Assembly: GCA_012959465.1 (NCBI GenBank) | Contig: DUDC01000012.1 | Coordinates: 1-47,560, forward strand | Direction of reading: 5' to 3' | DNA: 47,560 nucleotides | Source of the DNA: Planctomycetaceae bacterium | GTDB taxonomy: Bacteria; Planctomycetota; Planctomycetia; Pirellulales; Pirellulaceae | Shown: in pieces, positions 17,078-26,902 of the stretch | Layout: the number at the start of each line of letters is the position of its first letter | Numbering within the stretch: position 1 is the first letter of the stretch | The notes under the pieces: model-generated | The model's database searches: none | The model's input: the letters and a program-made list of their open reading frames with translations, nothing else | What the model was told of the DNA's origin: nothing | Program-made: the position numbers and the translations under genes

Positions 17078-17321
17078 CAAGCTCCCGGCTTCGATACGTT
17101 CCAAAGCGACGCCGATGATCTGACCGTACTTCAGCACCGACTCGCCTTTTGGCGATGTCGCGTTGCGCGATCTTGTGCCCCAATCGGACGGGTTCGACAA
17201 CAACGATTCTGCCGATGGAACCTGTGAAAGTGTCACCTTTGGAGAGCGGTTGAATCGCCACACAAACATTGTCGTCCTCGTGAAGCAGCAAAACAGCGGA
17301 TTCGGGGAGCATGAAAGACAC
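17078..17321 (-). pseudogene. Broken SAF-domain gene (UxaA / altronate dehydratase N-terminal type)
   Basis: Reading leftward from 17321 (or ATG 17312), the frame gives LHEDDNVCVAI, GDTF, then EPVRLGHKIAQRDIAK, which is the SAF domain found at the N-terminus of altronate/galactarate dehydratases and in small stand-alone UxaA-family proteins. At the four-base run 17147-17150 the frame is lost. Removing one base restores GESVLKYGQIIGVALERIEAG in the next frame, the expected continuation. The usual HxHN motif after EAG is absent; resemblance stops at about 17078. So there is one single-base frameshift and a missing end. The remains are followed by the palindromic repeat at 16976-16993. A sequencing error could explain the frameshift but not the missing C-terminus. 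Confidence 0.75.
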
Positions 17322-17329
17322 GATAAAAC

Positions 17330-17357
17330 TTTGGATTGGGCGAATTCGTCATATAAT
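17330..17357 (+). promoter_or_regulatory. Putative sigma-70-type promoter for the DUF4175-like gene
   Basis: A perfect -10 hexamer TATAAT is at 17352-17357. TTTGGA at 17330-17335 is a poor to moderate -35 with a 16-base spacer. The predicted transcript start near 17364 would give an 88-base leader before the ATG at 17452, beginning with a hairpin. Confidence 0.45.
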
Positions 17358-17360
17358 AAG

Positions 17361-17398
17361 AAAGTCGTGGTCAATTTGTCTTCCCGCACCACGATTTT
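17361..17398 (+). other. Leader hairpin, terminator-like
   Basis: TCGTGGT (17365-17371) pairs perfectly with ACCACGA (17388-17394) across a 16-base loop. The stem extends by AAAG against TTTT with one G-T pair, and the right arm runs into TTTTTA (17395-17400). It lies between the proposed promoter and the DUF4175-like gene, so it could be an attenuator, a 5' stabilising hairpin, or a chance structure. Confidence 0.45.
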
Positions 17399-17451
17399 TA
17401 GCGTAACCTCTTTCCTGTAAGCAATTTACCACATAACTTACCGCACAAAGC

Positions 17452-20400
17452 ATGTCCTCAACAGTCACATCACCGCCGCCCTCACAAAGCTCAGAACAGA
17501 ACGTTTCAGCCGATTCTCAGCAAATTGACCAACGTCTGAATCAGACGGGCAGGCAAGTCAAGTGGGTCGATGCGGGCATCGTCAGCCTGCAATTGCTCGT
17601 CTTGACGATGACTTACTTGTTGGTGGTTGTCGCCGTTGACCATTGGCTGATGTCGTTCGGCGTGCTCGGGCGCTGGTTATCATTGCTGGTGTTATTGAGT
17701 TTTTTGGGTGTGGTCACCTATCGACAACTGTTACCGCTAATTCTACGACGAATTAATCCCGTCTATGCGGCCCGCGCGATCGAGACTTGTACGCCGTCGT
17801 TGAAGAATAGCCTGATCAACTATCTGCTGTTGCGTCGCGAAGTTAAGCAATTGGCACCTGGCATGTACGTCGCCCTGGAGGACCAGGCGGCCCATGACAT
17901 CCAGACCGAACACGTCGATGCAGCCGTCGACAAATCACTGTTGATTCGATACGGGTACGCGCTTGCCATCGTGATCGCTTGCTGTGCGATCTACAAGGTG
18001 GTGTCACCAAAGGACCCACTTCAGTCGCTCCACCGCGTCATCATGCCTTGGTCGAGCGTCCAACCAGCGACACGGTATGAGATCGTCGACGTGACGCCCA
18101 AAAATTGCCAAGTGTTCCTGGGTAAGAAGCAAACCGTCACGGTGAAGATCGCCGGGACCAGCAAACCAGAAACCGTCCAGTTGAGCTATTCGACAACGGA
18201 TGGCCGATTCGTTGACCGACAGCTCAACATGGAGAAGGCCAAGGTCGAAAAGGATGGAATCATCTACAGCGTCGAGCTCTTTGAGGATGGTGGATTGGAC
18301 AGCTCGCTTGATTATCGAATTCTGGCTGGCGATGCTCGCTCGTCCGATTATCGACTGGATGTCGTCGACGCACCGCTCATCCGATTGGAGAGTGTCCGAT
18401 ACAGACCACCATCGTATACCAACGAAACAGAACGATTCTCGACGAGCCCGATCATTCGTGGCCTCGAAGGAACGCGAGTGAAGATTATCGCCGCGGCGAA
18501 CCTGCCTATCAAGTCAGCCGAGATCCTCTTTGATGTGCCCGAAAAAGGCCGTGAACCAAAGAAGCGATACGAATCGATCGCAATGCAGACACAAGACAAA
18601 CAGGCAATTGGTGAGTTTACGCTGGAGCTAAAATCAGATCGCACGACTGCGACCCACACCTCTTATTGCATCGTGTTTACGACAACAGCAGGGCAGCAAA
18701 ACGAGCACCCCGTAACACACCGTATTCGAGTGGAATCGGATCTAGAACCAATGGTCGAAATCCTCGAACCCGAAACGCGTCGGGTCGAGCTGCCGTTGGA
18801 TCGTCACTTGGCAATCGAAATCCGAGCGGTTGACCCAGACTTTGGCGTAACTGAATTGCGATTGGAGGGCGTCCGCAACGAGCAGCGTGTTTTTAAGGAA
18901 TCGCTGCTTCAGTCGCCAGACGGTGTCACCGGCCAAGTCGTGGAGACCTATGTATTTCGTCCCTTGAAGCACGGTTTGGCGGCCGGCGATGTTGTGCGTT
19001 TCCGTGGATTTGCCGCCGACAACCGCCACTGGCAAGGTAAACCTGCGGCCAATGTCGTGAACACGCCGGAATACGAGATCTTGATCGCTCCGCCGCTGGA
19101 CCCCCAATCGGCAAAATCGACTGCATCCGACAAGGTAGAGCCTGCCAAAAGTGCATCGGACGAAAACAAACAGGGCCTCGAAAAAAGTCGCTCTCCAGAC
19201 GGTCCCAACAAGGACGGTCCGAATGACGAAAAAGATCCATCCGAATCTCCCGCGAGTCCACCAACGACAAAGGACGATGGGAACAAGGAAGTTGATCCGG
19301 ACGCCGAGCTTCAAGAGAAGCCCAAGCCGGGCACCGAGCGCAAAGAACCAATGGGTCGAGAGCCTGAGCAGGACAAGACCGACAGTGGCGGCAAACGCGG
19401 CGACGACGGCGAGAATGGCGAAGAAGGAAAAACAGGCGACGAAGGCGAGGAAGGTGAAAGTGCCTCAGAGGGAGGTGGTGGTGGCCAGGGCAGTGGCGGA
19501 CGCGGATCCTTGGGTGACGGCGAATCGAAGCCGAACGATCAACGCTCAAACAGCGAATCGGTGGAACAAGGCGGCGGCCCTGGTGGCGATGAATCACAAA
19601 CAAGCACGGCGCGTAAGAACAGTGCCGGGCCTTCTCGTGGTGGCCAGGAGGCCGGAGAAGGACGTGGTACAGAAGCGGACGGTGACAATGGCCTCGGCGC
19701 TAAGGGCGGTGGTAAAAACAAAACGGGTGAGGACGCGGGTGGGGCGGCAGCCAGCGATCGAGAATCTGGACGAAAACGGACCGCAAACAACAGAGGCCAA
19801 GAGAGTGAAAAAAGTCCGAATGAAGACCTTCACGATGGCGATCTGATCGAACGCTTGGAAAGGTACGTGCGAAAACAACAAGGCGGAAGAAAACAAAACG
19901 AACCTGCCAACCGACAACGGTCCAAATTCTCTGAAGTCAACGATCCTCAAAGCGATCAAGACGGCGAACGAAAGTCCCCATCACCCGGCGGAACGAAACG
20001 TGAAAGCGACTCAACAGCCGAGCATCGACTGGGGGCCCCGGAAACGACTCAAGGTGACGGAGACGATGCAGACGGACAAAAAACTGAATCGGGTGCCTCG
20101 GGCAAGGGAAAAGGCACCAAGGAATCTGAGGAGTTAGGGCAAGAAAACGAGCGCCAGAGAAACGGGAATACAGAACCGGACGACAGGACTCAAGATTCCG
20201 TTGAGGGAGCGTCGCGTGGCCAAGACGGGGAACAGAAAAAAAACGAACGTCAGGCGTCACTCCGCAAAGCTGGCGACGGGGCGGATACCGAGAATGGGGA
20301 TGGCAAGGTGGGTGATGATTCACACCTTGACGACGAAAGCAATTCTAAACCCACGGAACGCAAACAACTCGGTTCGAAACAGAACGAGGGCGACGATGGG

Positions 20401-21183
20401 CGCGGCAGCGACCGGGGAGAACGCGACGACACAGGACAGCGTCGAGGCGTCGATGACCCTAGTTTTAAAGACGGTGACGAGAGATTCGGCTCAAAAGATC
20501 CTAAAAGATCGGAATCCTCTAATCGACCAGCCGACACCACACGATCTAGCGAAAATGATGATAGGGAAAATGGACGGCATTCCGCAGGTGACCCAGCCAA
20601 CGCCCCAACGAACGATCGTGTAGGCAAGACGGAACCACCGACTTCGAACGACAAGGGTCCTTCGGAAGGTCGGGGGAAAAACGGCAAGATGGAACAAGAT
20701 TCGGCGGCTGGTCGAAACCGCTCCGAAGTGGGCAAAGGTGGCAGCCAAGGACGAGAACATACCGCGTACGATGGGCCGGACGCGAAGTACGCAGAGCAGC
20801 GAGGTAACGTCGAATTCGCCGAAAAAGCGACAGAATTGGTCCTGGACTATCTGCGCGATCAACAGAGCGAACCCGATGACGAGTTGTTGGACGAGGTCGG
20901 ATGGACCAAAGAGGACCTGCGTGATTTCGTGCAGCGGTGGGACAAGCTACAACGCGACGCGAAACGCGATGATTCTGGCAAGCGACAGTGGACCGATGCC
21001 CTCAAGAGCCTTGGCCTGAAACCCGTTTCCGACGAAGTTCGTCGTACACAACTCCGCCGTGACGCGGTGGGAGGCAACAGCGAGTCTGGTGGTCGATCGC
21101 AACCGCCGGCAAAGTACCTTCGGCAGTTCAGAGCATTTCGCAAGAGCGCCGCAAAAGCCGAGTCGGACGGCCCGCCGAAGTAG
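17452..21183 (+). CDS. DUF4175-like membrane protein with a very long disordered hydrophilic region
   Basis: This is a 1,243-residue protein. Two hydrophobic segments lie near 45-95 and a third near 165-185. A predicted beta-rich extracytoplasmic part of about 190-545 follows, containing motifs such as YEIVDVTP and LESVRYRPPSYT, as in DUF4175-family proteins of planctomycetes. Residues about 548-1110 are almost entirely G, D, E, K, S, N, R, Q and T with no hydrophobic core, except a short helical island near 792-812 (DLIERLERYVRKQQ). A folded C-terminal segment (1113-1243) starts YAEQRGNVEFAEKATELVLDY. In other planctomycetes such genes often sit with MoxR and DUF58 genes, but none is seen here. 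Function unknown. nadB follows 166 bases later. Confidence 0.82.
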   Translation: MSSTVTSPPPSQSSEQNVSADSQQIDQRLNQTGRQVKWVDAGIVSLQLLVLTMTYLLVVVAVDHWLMSFGVLGRWLSLLVLLSFLGVVTYRQLLPLILRRINPVYAARAIETCTPSLKNSLINYLLLRREVKQLAPGMYVALEDQAAHDIQTEHVDAAVDKSLLIRYGYALAIVIACCAIYKVVSPKDPLQSLHRVIMPWSSVQPATRYEIVDVTPKNCQVFLGKKQTVTVKIAGTSKPETVQLSYSTTDGRFVDRQLNMEKAKVEKDGIIYSVELFEDGGLDSSLDYRILAGDARSSDYRLDVVDAPLIRLESVRYRPPSYTNETERFSTSPIIRGLEGTRVKIIAAANLPIKSAEILFDVPEKGREPKKRYESIAMQTQDKQAIGEFTLELKSDRTTATHTSYCIVFTTTAGQQNEHPVTHRIRVESDLEPMVEILEPETRRVELPLDRHLAIEIRAVDPDFGVTELRLEGVRNEQRVFKESLLQSPDGVTGQVVETYVFRPLKHGLAAGDVVRFRGFAADNRHWQGKPAANVVNTPEYEILIAPPLDPQSAKSTASDKVEPAKSASDENKQGLEKSRSPDGPNKDGPNDEKDPSESPASPPTTKDDGNKEVDPDAELQEKPKPGTERKEPMGREPEQDKTDSGGKRGDDGENGEEGKTGDEGEEGESASEGGGGGQGSGGRGSLGDGESKPNDQRSNSESVEQGGGPGGDESQTSTARKNSAGPSRGGQEAGEGRGTEADGDNGLGAKGGGKNKTGEDAGGAAASDRESGRKRTANNRGQESEKSPNEDLHDGDLIERLERYVRKQQGGRKQNEPANRQRSKFSEVNDPQSDQDGERKSPSPGGTKRESDSTAEHRLGAPETTQGDGDDADGQKTESGASGKGKGTKESEELGQENERQRNGNTEPDDRTQDSVEGASRGQDGEQKKNERQASLRKAGDGADTENGDGKVGDDSHLDDESNSKPTERKQLGSKQNEGDDGRGSDRGERDDTGQRRGVDDPSFKDGDERFGSKDPKRSESSNRPADTTRSSENDDRENGRHSAGDPANAPTNDRVGKTEPPTSNDKGPSEGRGKNGKMEQDSAAGRNRSEVGKGGSQGREHTAYDGPDAKYAEQRGNVEFAEKATELVLDYLRDQQSEPDDELLDEVGWTKEDLRDFVQRWDKLQRDAKRDDSGKRQWTDALKSLGLKPVSDEVRRTQLRRDAVGGNSESGGRSQPPAKYLRQFRAFRKSAAKAESDGPPK

Positions 21184-21349
21184 TGCCAACGCTAAAATCA
21201 CGACGGCTGATCTGAATTGCTTAGGCTTATCAAAGGGAAACGTGCGTCTTTGTGCTAGCTGGCGGCCAAGGGGCTACGCCAATCACCATTTTCGGATTAA
21301 GTTAGTTCTCATCGAAAACGGTCCTCGCCCCCTTGAGACGGAGCATTTC

Positions 21350-22993
21350 GTGTTCTTGACACCGCGTTATCTGGTTCCATTTCACACGAAACACCAGCCG
21401 CATTATTTTACCGACATCTTGATCATCGGTGGGGGCCTCGCTGGGCTCCGCGCGGCAAACTCGGCCGAGCCGGATCAGTCGATTCTAGTCGTGACCAAGG
21501 ACCAACTGGAGCTTTCCAACAGCAACTATGCGCAGGGGGGCATCGCCGGGGTTCTCGGCCCGCAGGACGAATTTGAGAGCCACACGCACGACACATTGAC
21601 AGCCGGCGGTGACTTGTGCGACCCCCAGGTCGTAGAAATGGTGATACGTGAAGCGCCCCGCCGCATCGAAGAACTGGTGCAATGGGGAACTCAATTTGAT
21701 CGCGAAAACGGCGAACTCGTCCTGGGCCGCGAGGGTGGACACAGCCACCATCGAGTGGTGCATGCGTTGGGCGATGCCACTGGTAAAGAGGTCATGCGAG
21801 CCGTCATTCAGTGGACACGTCAGCTAAGCAACGTTCGCATTTGGGAGCGGACGTTTACGTTGGATCTGTTGACGCACGATCAGCGTTGCTGCGGGGCTCT
21901 CGTGGTGTCGCCAACGGGAGATATCACGTACGTTTGGGCAAAGCAAGTGATTCTCTGTACGGGTGGTTCCGGGGGGCTGTACCGAGACTCGACGAATCCC
22001 AAAGTCGCAACGGGAGATGGGCACGCGTTGGCGTACCGGGCGGGCGCGGAGGTTCGAGATTTAGAATTCATGCAGTTCCACCCCACGGTCCTCTATATCG
22101 CCGGCAGTAGCCGCAGCTTGATTACCGAGGCAATTCGAGGTGAAGGCGGTATGTTGGTCGATTGCGATGGCGTTCGGTTCATGCAATCGTACGACACGCG
22201 AGCAGAGCTCGCACCACGCGATATCGTCTCGCAAGCGATTGTCAGCCAGATGGAAAAGACACAACACTCCTGCGTCTACTTGGATCTAAGTCATTTGGAT
22301 GCTCAGTTCGTTCTTCGTCGCTTCCCAGGAATCGCGGCGGCTTGCCAGAAGTTTGGAATCGACATTACGTGTGACCGTATTCCAGTCCGACCGGGTGCCC
22401 ACTATATGATTGGAGGCGTAACGGTCGATCAGAACGGCCATAGTTCACTCGACGGCCTGTGGGCCGCAGGTGAAGTCTGTTCGACAGGCCTACACGGCGC
22501 CAACCGCTTGGCCTCTAACAGTCTGCTCGAGGGACTCGTCTACGGCGCCCACGCCGGAAGTGGTGCTGCTACAGCGGCAAAAACAATGAAAGATAACTAT
22601 CGGGCACTGCCCATCGAAAACAGCCCGGTGGAGGGCCCGCACGAGCCGCTCGATTTGGGCGACATTCGAAATTCGCTACAGAGCCTGATGTGGCGGAATG
22701 TCGGCGTTCGGCGAACTGGGGAATCGCTTCAAAAGGCGGCTTCGGCCATCGATGGTTGGAGGAAATACGTATTGGTCCGACAATTTCTGAACGCTGACGG
22801 TTGGGAACTACAAAACATGCTGACACTTTCGCGTCTGATGGTGGCGGCAGCACTGGAACGTAAAGAGTCTCGAGGGGTCCACCTCCGAATGGACTTTCCC
22901 GAGCCGGATGACGGTAATTGGTCGTCACGATTGTGGTTCCGACGCGATGAGACCGCCGGAGAATTCAACGGAATGAAATCGGCAGCAGAATGA
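21350..22993 (+). CDS. nadB: L-aspartate oxidase
   Basis: NadB oxidises L-aspartate to iminoaspartate, the first step of de novo NAD synthesis. The 547-residue product has the FAD-binding IIGGGLAGLRAA near its start, SNYAQGGIAGVLG, the active-site region HTHDTLTAGGDLCD, LEFMQFHPTVLY, RPGAHYMIGGV and the flavin-contact GLHGANRLASNSLLEGLV. Length matches the family (about 540). I chose GTG 21350 because GGAG lies six bases upstream and homology begins about eight residues in (TPRYLVPFHTK). TTG 21356 is possible. The frame stays open back to about 21059, but that part overlaps the preceding gene. No nadA or nadC is adjacent. Confidence 0.94.
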   Translation: MFLTPRYLVPFHTKHQPHYFTDILIIGGGLAGLRAANSAEPDQSILVVTKDQLELSNSNYAQGGIAGVLGPQDEFESHTHDTLTAGGDLCDPQVVEMVIREAPRRIEELVQWGTQFDRENGELVLGREGGHSHHRVVHALGDATGKEVMRAVIQWTRQLSNVRIWERTFTLDLLTHDQRCCGALVVSPTGDITYVWAKQVILCTGGSGGLYRDSTNPKVATGDGHALAYRAGAEVRDLEFMQFHPTVLYIAGSSRSLITEAIRGEGGMLVDCDGVRFMQSYDTRAELAPRDIVSQAIVSQMEKTQHSCVYLDLSHLDAQFVLRRFPGIAAACQKFGIDITCDRIPVRPGAHYMIGGVTVDQNGHSSLDGLWAAGEVCSTGLHGANRLASNSLLEGLVYGAHAGSGAATAAKTMKDNYRALPIENSPVEGPHEPLDLGDIRNSLQSLMWRNVGVRRTGESLQKAASAIDGWRKYVLVRQFLNADGWELQNMLTLSRLMVAAALERKESRGVHLRMDFPEPDDGNWSSRLWFRRDETAGEFNGMKSAAE

Positions 22994-23128
22994 CCAAACC
23001 GGCCATCGCTTAAATGAGCACTTTTTTGCCGGAAGTCACGAACCAGAATGGAGTTCCGCACGTAATAATGGGTTTAGAGTCTACGGTTTTGCGATTGGGC
23101 CTGCACCAAGGATAACTGACGATTGACC

Positions 23129-23947
23129 ATGTCGAACGAAAATCTGAACGATGTCGAAAGCAACCACTCCGTTGACGATACGACGACTGTGAGCTCATCG
23201 AATCGTCAACCGATGATCGAGGCGGATGGCCTCTCAAAGTTCTACGGCGTATTTGCGGCTTCCCGGAATGTCTCATTCAAAGCCTACAAGGGCGAGTTGG
23301 TCGGCTTTCTGGGCCCCAATGGTGCCGGCAAGAGCACGACGATGAAAATGCTCACCGGTTATCTTGCCCCATCCGAAGGAACACCGCGGATCGCTGGATT
23401 CGACATGACGACGGACCGTATCTCGGGCTCCAAACACCTGGGCTATCTTCCTGAAAACGGCCCGCTCTACCCGGACATGACGCCTTTTGGTCTACTCAAT
23501 TTCTTTGCCGAAGCGCGCGGCATGGCGCCCGATCGACGCGGGGAAGCCGTCCAAGCGGCGATCGAACTGACCGACTTGGGTAGCGTCGTCCACAAGCCGA
23601 TCAGTAAACTCTCCAAGGGTTATCGCCAACGAGTCGGCATGGCGCAGGCCATGCTCCACGAACCGGATGTCTTGATACTCGACGAACCCACAGCCGGATT
23701 GGATCCCAACCAGATACGCGGCGTCCGCGACACGATGCAGCGTCTGGGCCAAGAAAAAACGATCTTACTTTCAACACACATACTACAAGAAGTGGAATCA
23801 ATGGCTTCGCGAGTGGTCATGATCAACGAGGGTTTATTAGTTTACGATGGTTCGATTGACGAGTTACGAAACGAATACGGCGATCTAGAAAAGGCCTTCC
23901 GGGCCCTTACGGGGAAAAGAACGGCTCAATCGGCGCCCGAAGCCTAG
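23129..23947 (+). CDS. ABC transporter ATP-binding protein, GldA-like
   Basis: This 272-residue ABC ATPase has about 28 hydrophilic N-terminal residues, then Walker A GPNGAGKST (62-70), the Q-loop region LGYLPENGPLYPDM, the signature variant LSKGYRQRVGMAQAM, Walker B VLILDEPTAGLDP and the switch THILQE. The KGYRQR signature is typical of the GldA/CcmA-like branch. It should couple ATP hydrolysis to the permease encoded 54 bases downstream. The ATG at 23129 is chosen; a TTG at 23123 is closer to the AAGGA sequence near 23108. Confidence 0.93.
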   Translation: MSNENLNDVESNHSVDDTTTVSSSNRQPMIEADGLSKFYGVFAASRNVSFKAYKGELVGFLGPNGAGKSTTMKMLTGYLAPSEGTPRIAGFDMTTDRISGSKHLGYLPENGPLYPDMTPFGLLNFFAEARGMAPDRRGEAVQAAIELTDLGSVVHKPISKLSKGYRQRVGMAQAMLHEPDVLILDEPTAGLDPNQIRGVRDTMQRLGQEKTILLSTHILQEVESMASRVVMINEGLLVYDGSIDELRNEYGDLEKAFRALTGKRTAQSAPEA

Positions 23948-24001
23948 GAATTAATTCCCATCCCCGATTGCACCTTCTCGCTACAACAGGAGTGAGCTAA
24001 C

Positions 24002-26902
24002 GTGGTCACGTCGATGTTACTTGAGATCATTTACCTGGTCTTTGTGGATGCCTTGTTTCTTGCAGCCTGCTTGTTGGTGCTCCTACCGTTGTCCGTCTAT
24101 AAGAAAGCAGCTTTCGCCGTCCTGAAACGCAACTTTGTCGGGTACTTCATGAATCCGACCGGCTATATCTTTCTCTGCCTCTTCGTTCTTTTGACATCAT
24201 TAGCCGCGTTTTGGCCGCACGGATTCTTCAATTCCAATCTGGCGAATCTCAATCAACTCAACAAGTTTCTGCCCTACATCATGTTGATCTTCATACCGGC
24301 GATCACGATGAGTTTATGGGCCGATGAACGTCGCCAGGGAACGGACGAGTTGCTTCTGACTTTGCCGGCGGACGATTTTGACATCGTCGTCGGTAAGTAT
24401 TGCGCAGCCGCGGCGATCTATACGTGTTCGCTCGTCTTTTCACAACTTTCCCATTACGCGGTGTTGGTGTCGTTGACCTATGGTCTGCTCGATCAGGGCC
24501 TATTGTGCGCGACGTACTTTGGCTACTGGTTAACCGGCTTGGCGATGATTGCGGTTGGCATGATCGCCTCATTTTGGACGAAGAATCTTACGGTTGGTTT
24601 TATACTGGGTGTCCTCTTCAATGCTCCGCTCGCATTTGCCGCTAATATCGACACGATCATTCCCTACGAGGGCGCCAGCCGCCTTATCAAGTCCTGGAGC
24701 GTCTCGGCGATGTTTGACGACTTTGGACGTGGTGTAGTCAGCCTTTCCTCGGTCGTCTACTTCGCCGGAATAATCGCCGTCGGTCTCTACATCAGTATCA
24801 TCCTGATCGCTACTCGGCACTGGTTCGGAGGCAAAGACAGCATCGCTCGAATCGGACACTACCTGATTCGTATTGCCGCGATGATGGTCACCTTTGGTGG
24901 CATGACCTATTTCTTCACCAATCACGATTTCCGCTTGGACGCCACCGAGGAACAAATCAGCTCACTCTCCCCGGACACGATTGAAATCCTCAAAGATCTC
25001 GACCCGAGACATCCAATCGAAATCGAAGCCTTCATCAGTCGCGACGTCCCCGAATCTCACGTACAAACGAAACATAACTTGATCACAATGTTGAACGAGT
25101 TCGCGTCGTACAGCACGAACATTCGAGTGCGGATCCACAACGATTTACAGCCCTTCAGCGAACAGACGCACCTGGCCGAAGAGCGGTATCGCATCACCCC
25201 TCGGTCACTCCAAAGTCGATCGCGAGGCGTGCTCAAATCGGAAGCCGTGATCATGGGCGCAGCATTCAATTGCGGCATGGAAAGGGTCGTCGTTCCTTTC
25301 TTTGAATACGGGATCCCGGTCGAATACGAACTGATTCGCTCGATCAACACGGTCCAGAGAGCATCGCGACCGCTGCTTGGGATCGTCCGCACGGATGCCA
25401 GGATATTTGGTGATCCGATCATGACCGCAGAAGGCCTGCAACCAATGCGACGTGAGCTGTTTATTACGGAGCTCCAAAAACAATACGATGTCGATATTGT
25501 CAATCCAGCGACGCCAATCGAACAAGACAAGTACGCCGCCCTACTCGTCGTTCAGCCATCGTCCCTTGATCCGATTGGCATGCAGAACTTGATTGACGCG
25601 GTGCGCCGCGGTCAGCCAACCGCCATTTTTGAGGACCCCTTGCCGGCGGAAATGGGATCAGCAGTCGCCCCCACCGGCGAGCAACGTGTTCCCGCTGTAC
25701 CGCAAATGGGCGTGCTGGTCAAAGCAGACATCCGGAAACTGTGGGACGCACTGGGCATCAGCTCACCCGGCGGATTGACCGGGTCCGGTGGCTTCCAACC
25801 GAACATCGCCTGGCAATACTTCTCTCCCTACGCCAGCGTTCGCGAAATGTCCGTTCCGCCACAAATTTTTGTGTCACCCAACGCGCCGGGAGGCGCCGAT
25901 GCGATCAATCAGAACGACCCGATTACGAAAGGCCTTACCGAAATCTACTTTCCGTTCCCCGGTACGATTGAAAAGAAAGCGGGCAACCGAGTGACCGAGC
26001 TGATTCCGTTGGCCAGTACGGGCAGCATGTCGGGGACCGTTTCGGCTATGGTCTTGCGGGAAATCTACATGCGGGCAGGCGAAAACTCCCGTCAGTTAAA
26101 CGAATTTTATGGCCAAGCTCTCGGAGCACCCGACCAGCGCTCGCACACGATCGCGGCAAGGATTGTGACCCGCGGTGTCGATCCGGCCACGCTCAAAAAA
26201 GATAAGAATGCGAGTGCCGAGAGTCCCACGCCGGAGCTGGACACGTCGATCAACGTCGTTTACGTCGCCGATGTTGATTTCCTTGCCTCGATTTTTCTAT
26301 TCCTGCGGGCTCGTCCGGGCGATATCGGCCAAGATGAACAGGTCAATTTCCGCTTCGAAAACGTCGCTTTCTTGCTGAACATCGTTGACGAACTTACTGG
26401 CGATGACGAGTACATCGCAATTCGCGGTCACACGCCGCAGTATTTTACGCTCAGAAAAATTGAAGACGAAGTCGAGAGATCACGTAACCGAGAAGTACAG
26501 CAACGAAACCAGTTTCTCGAAGAGTACGATCGCGAGATGGCAATAGCTACAGATCAAATTGCCGAACGGCAAAAGACGATTGAACAGAAGCTCCTTGACC
26601 TCGAGTCGGAAAAAAACCCCGACCTGGCACAACAACGTGACTTGGACTACCTGAGGAAGACTCAGGAGGTCATCAACCGGGACCGACAGCAACGCGTAGA
26701 ACAGAAACTGGCGAGGAAGCGTGATGAGGCTGTAAAAGAAATTCGTCGCGAGGCGGATTTGGATATTCTAGCCATCCAAAATCGGTTCAAAGTCTATGCG
26801 GCTGTGATTCCTCCTATTCCGCCACTCATTGTGGGACTACTTGTCTTTGTGCGGCGGCGACTGAGAGAGCGAGAGGGAATCGATCGAGAGCGGTTACTTT
26901 AG
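24002..26902 (+). CDS. Fused ABC-2 permease and GldG-type auxiliary protein
   Basis: The 966-residue protein joins two parts that are separate (GldF and GldG) in gliding Bacteroidota. Residues about 1-305 are a multi-span ABC-2 permease with the family features RNFVGYFMNPTGYIF and SLWADERRQGTDELLLTLP. Residues about 315-800 are the GldG/ABC-auxiliary extracytoplasmic domain (TEEQISSLSPDTIEIL onwards). Residues about 820-928 form a highly charged coiled coil, followed by a last membrane span (about 931-951) and a basic tail. GTG 24002 is chosen because AGGAGT lies eight bases upstream. It belongs to a three-gene unit with the ATPase before it and the DUF4340 protein after it. Substrate unknown. 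Confidence 0.9.
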   Translation: MVTSMLLEIIYLVFVDALFLAACLLVLLPLSVYKKAAFAVLKRNFVGYFMNPTGYIFLCLFVLLTSLAAFWPHGFFNSNLANLNQLNKFLPYIMLIFIPAITMSLWADERRQGTDELLLTLPADDFDIVVGKYCAAAAIYTCSLVFSQLSHYAVLVSLTYGLLDQGLLCATYFGYWLTGLAMIAVGMIASFWTKNLTVGFILGVLFNAPLAFAANIDTIIPYEGASRLIKSWSVSAMFDDFGRGVVSLSSVVYFAGIIAVGLYISIILIATRHWFGGKDSIARIGHYLIRIAAMMVTFGGMTYFFTNHDFRLDATEEQISSLSPDTIEILKDLDPRHPIEIEAFISRDVPESHVQTKHNLITMLNEFASYSTNIRVRIHNDLQPFSEQTHLAEERYRITPRSLQSRSRGVLKSEAVIMGAAFNCGMERVVVPFFEYGIPVEYELIRSINTVQRASRPLLGIVRTDARIFGDPIMTAEGLQPMRRELFITELQKQYDVDIVNPATPIEQDKYAALLVVQPSSLDPIGMQNLIDAVRRGQPTAIFEDPLPAEMGSAVAPTGEQRVPAVPQMGVLVKADIRKLWDALGISSPGGLTGSGGFQPNIAWQYFSPYASVREMSVPPQIFVSPNAPGGADAINQNDPITKGLTEIYFPFPGTIEKKAGNRVTELIPLASTGSMSGTVSAMVLREIYMRAGENSRQLNEFYGQALGAPDQRSHTIAARIVTRGVDPATLKKDKNASAESPTPELDTSINVVYVADVDFLASIFLFLRARPGDIGQDEQVNFRFENVAFLLNIVDELTGDDEYIAIRGHTPQYFTLRKIEDEVERSRNREVQQRNQFLEEYDREMAIATDQIAERQKTIEQKLLDLESEKNPDLAQQRDLDYLRKTQEVINRDRQQRVEQKLARKRDEAVKEIRREADLDILAIQNRFKVYAAVIPPIPPLIVGLLVFVRRRLREREGIDRERLL

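Noticed and set aside
18926-19603. Leftward 225-codon open frame inside the DUF4175-like gene
   Set aside because: It is antisense to the coding strand of a gene with strong codon structure; the Arg/Pro-rich product is typical of a shadow frame.
21059-21349. Upstream extension of the nadB frame
   Set aside because: It overlaps the end of the DUF4175-like gene and lacks similarity; GTG 21350 has a ribosome site.
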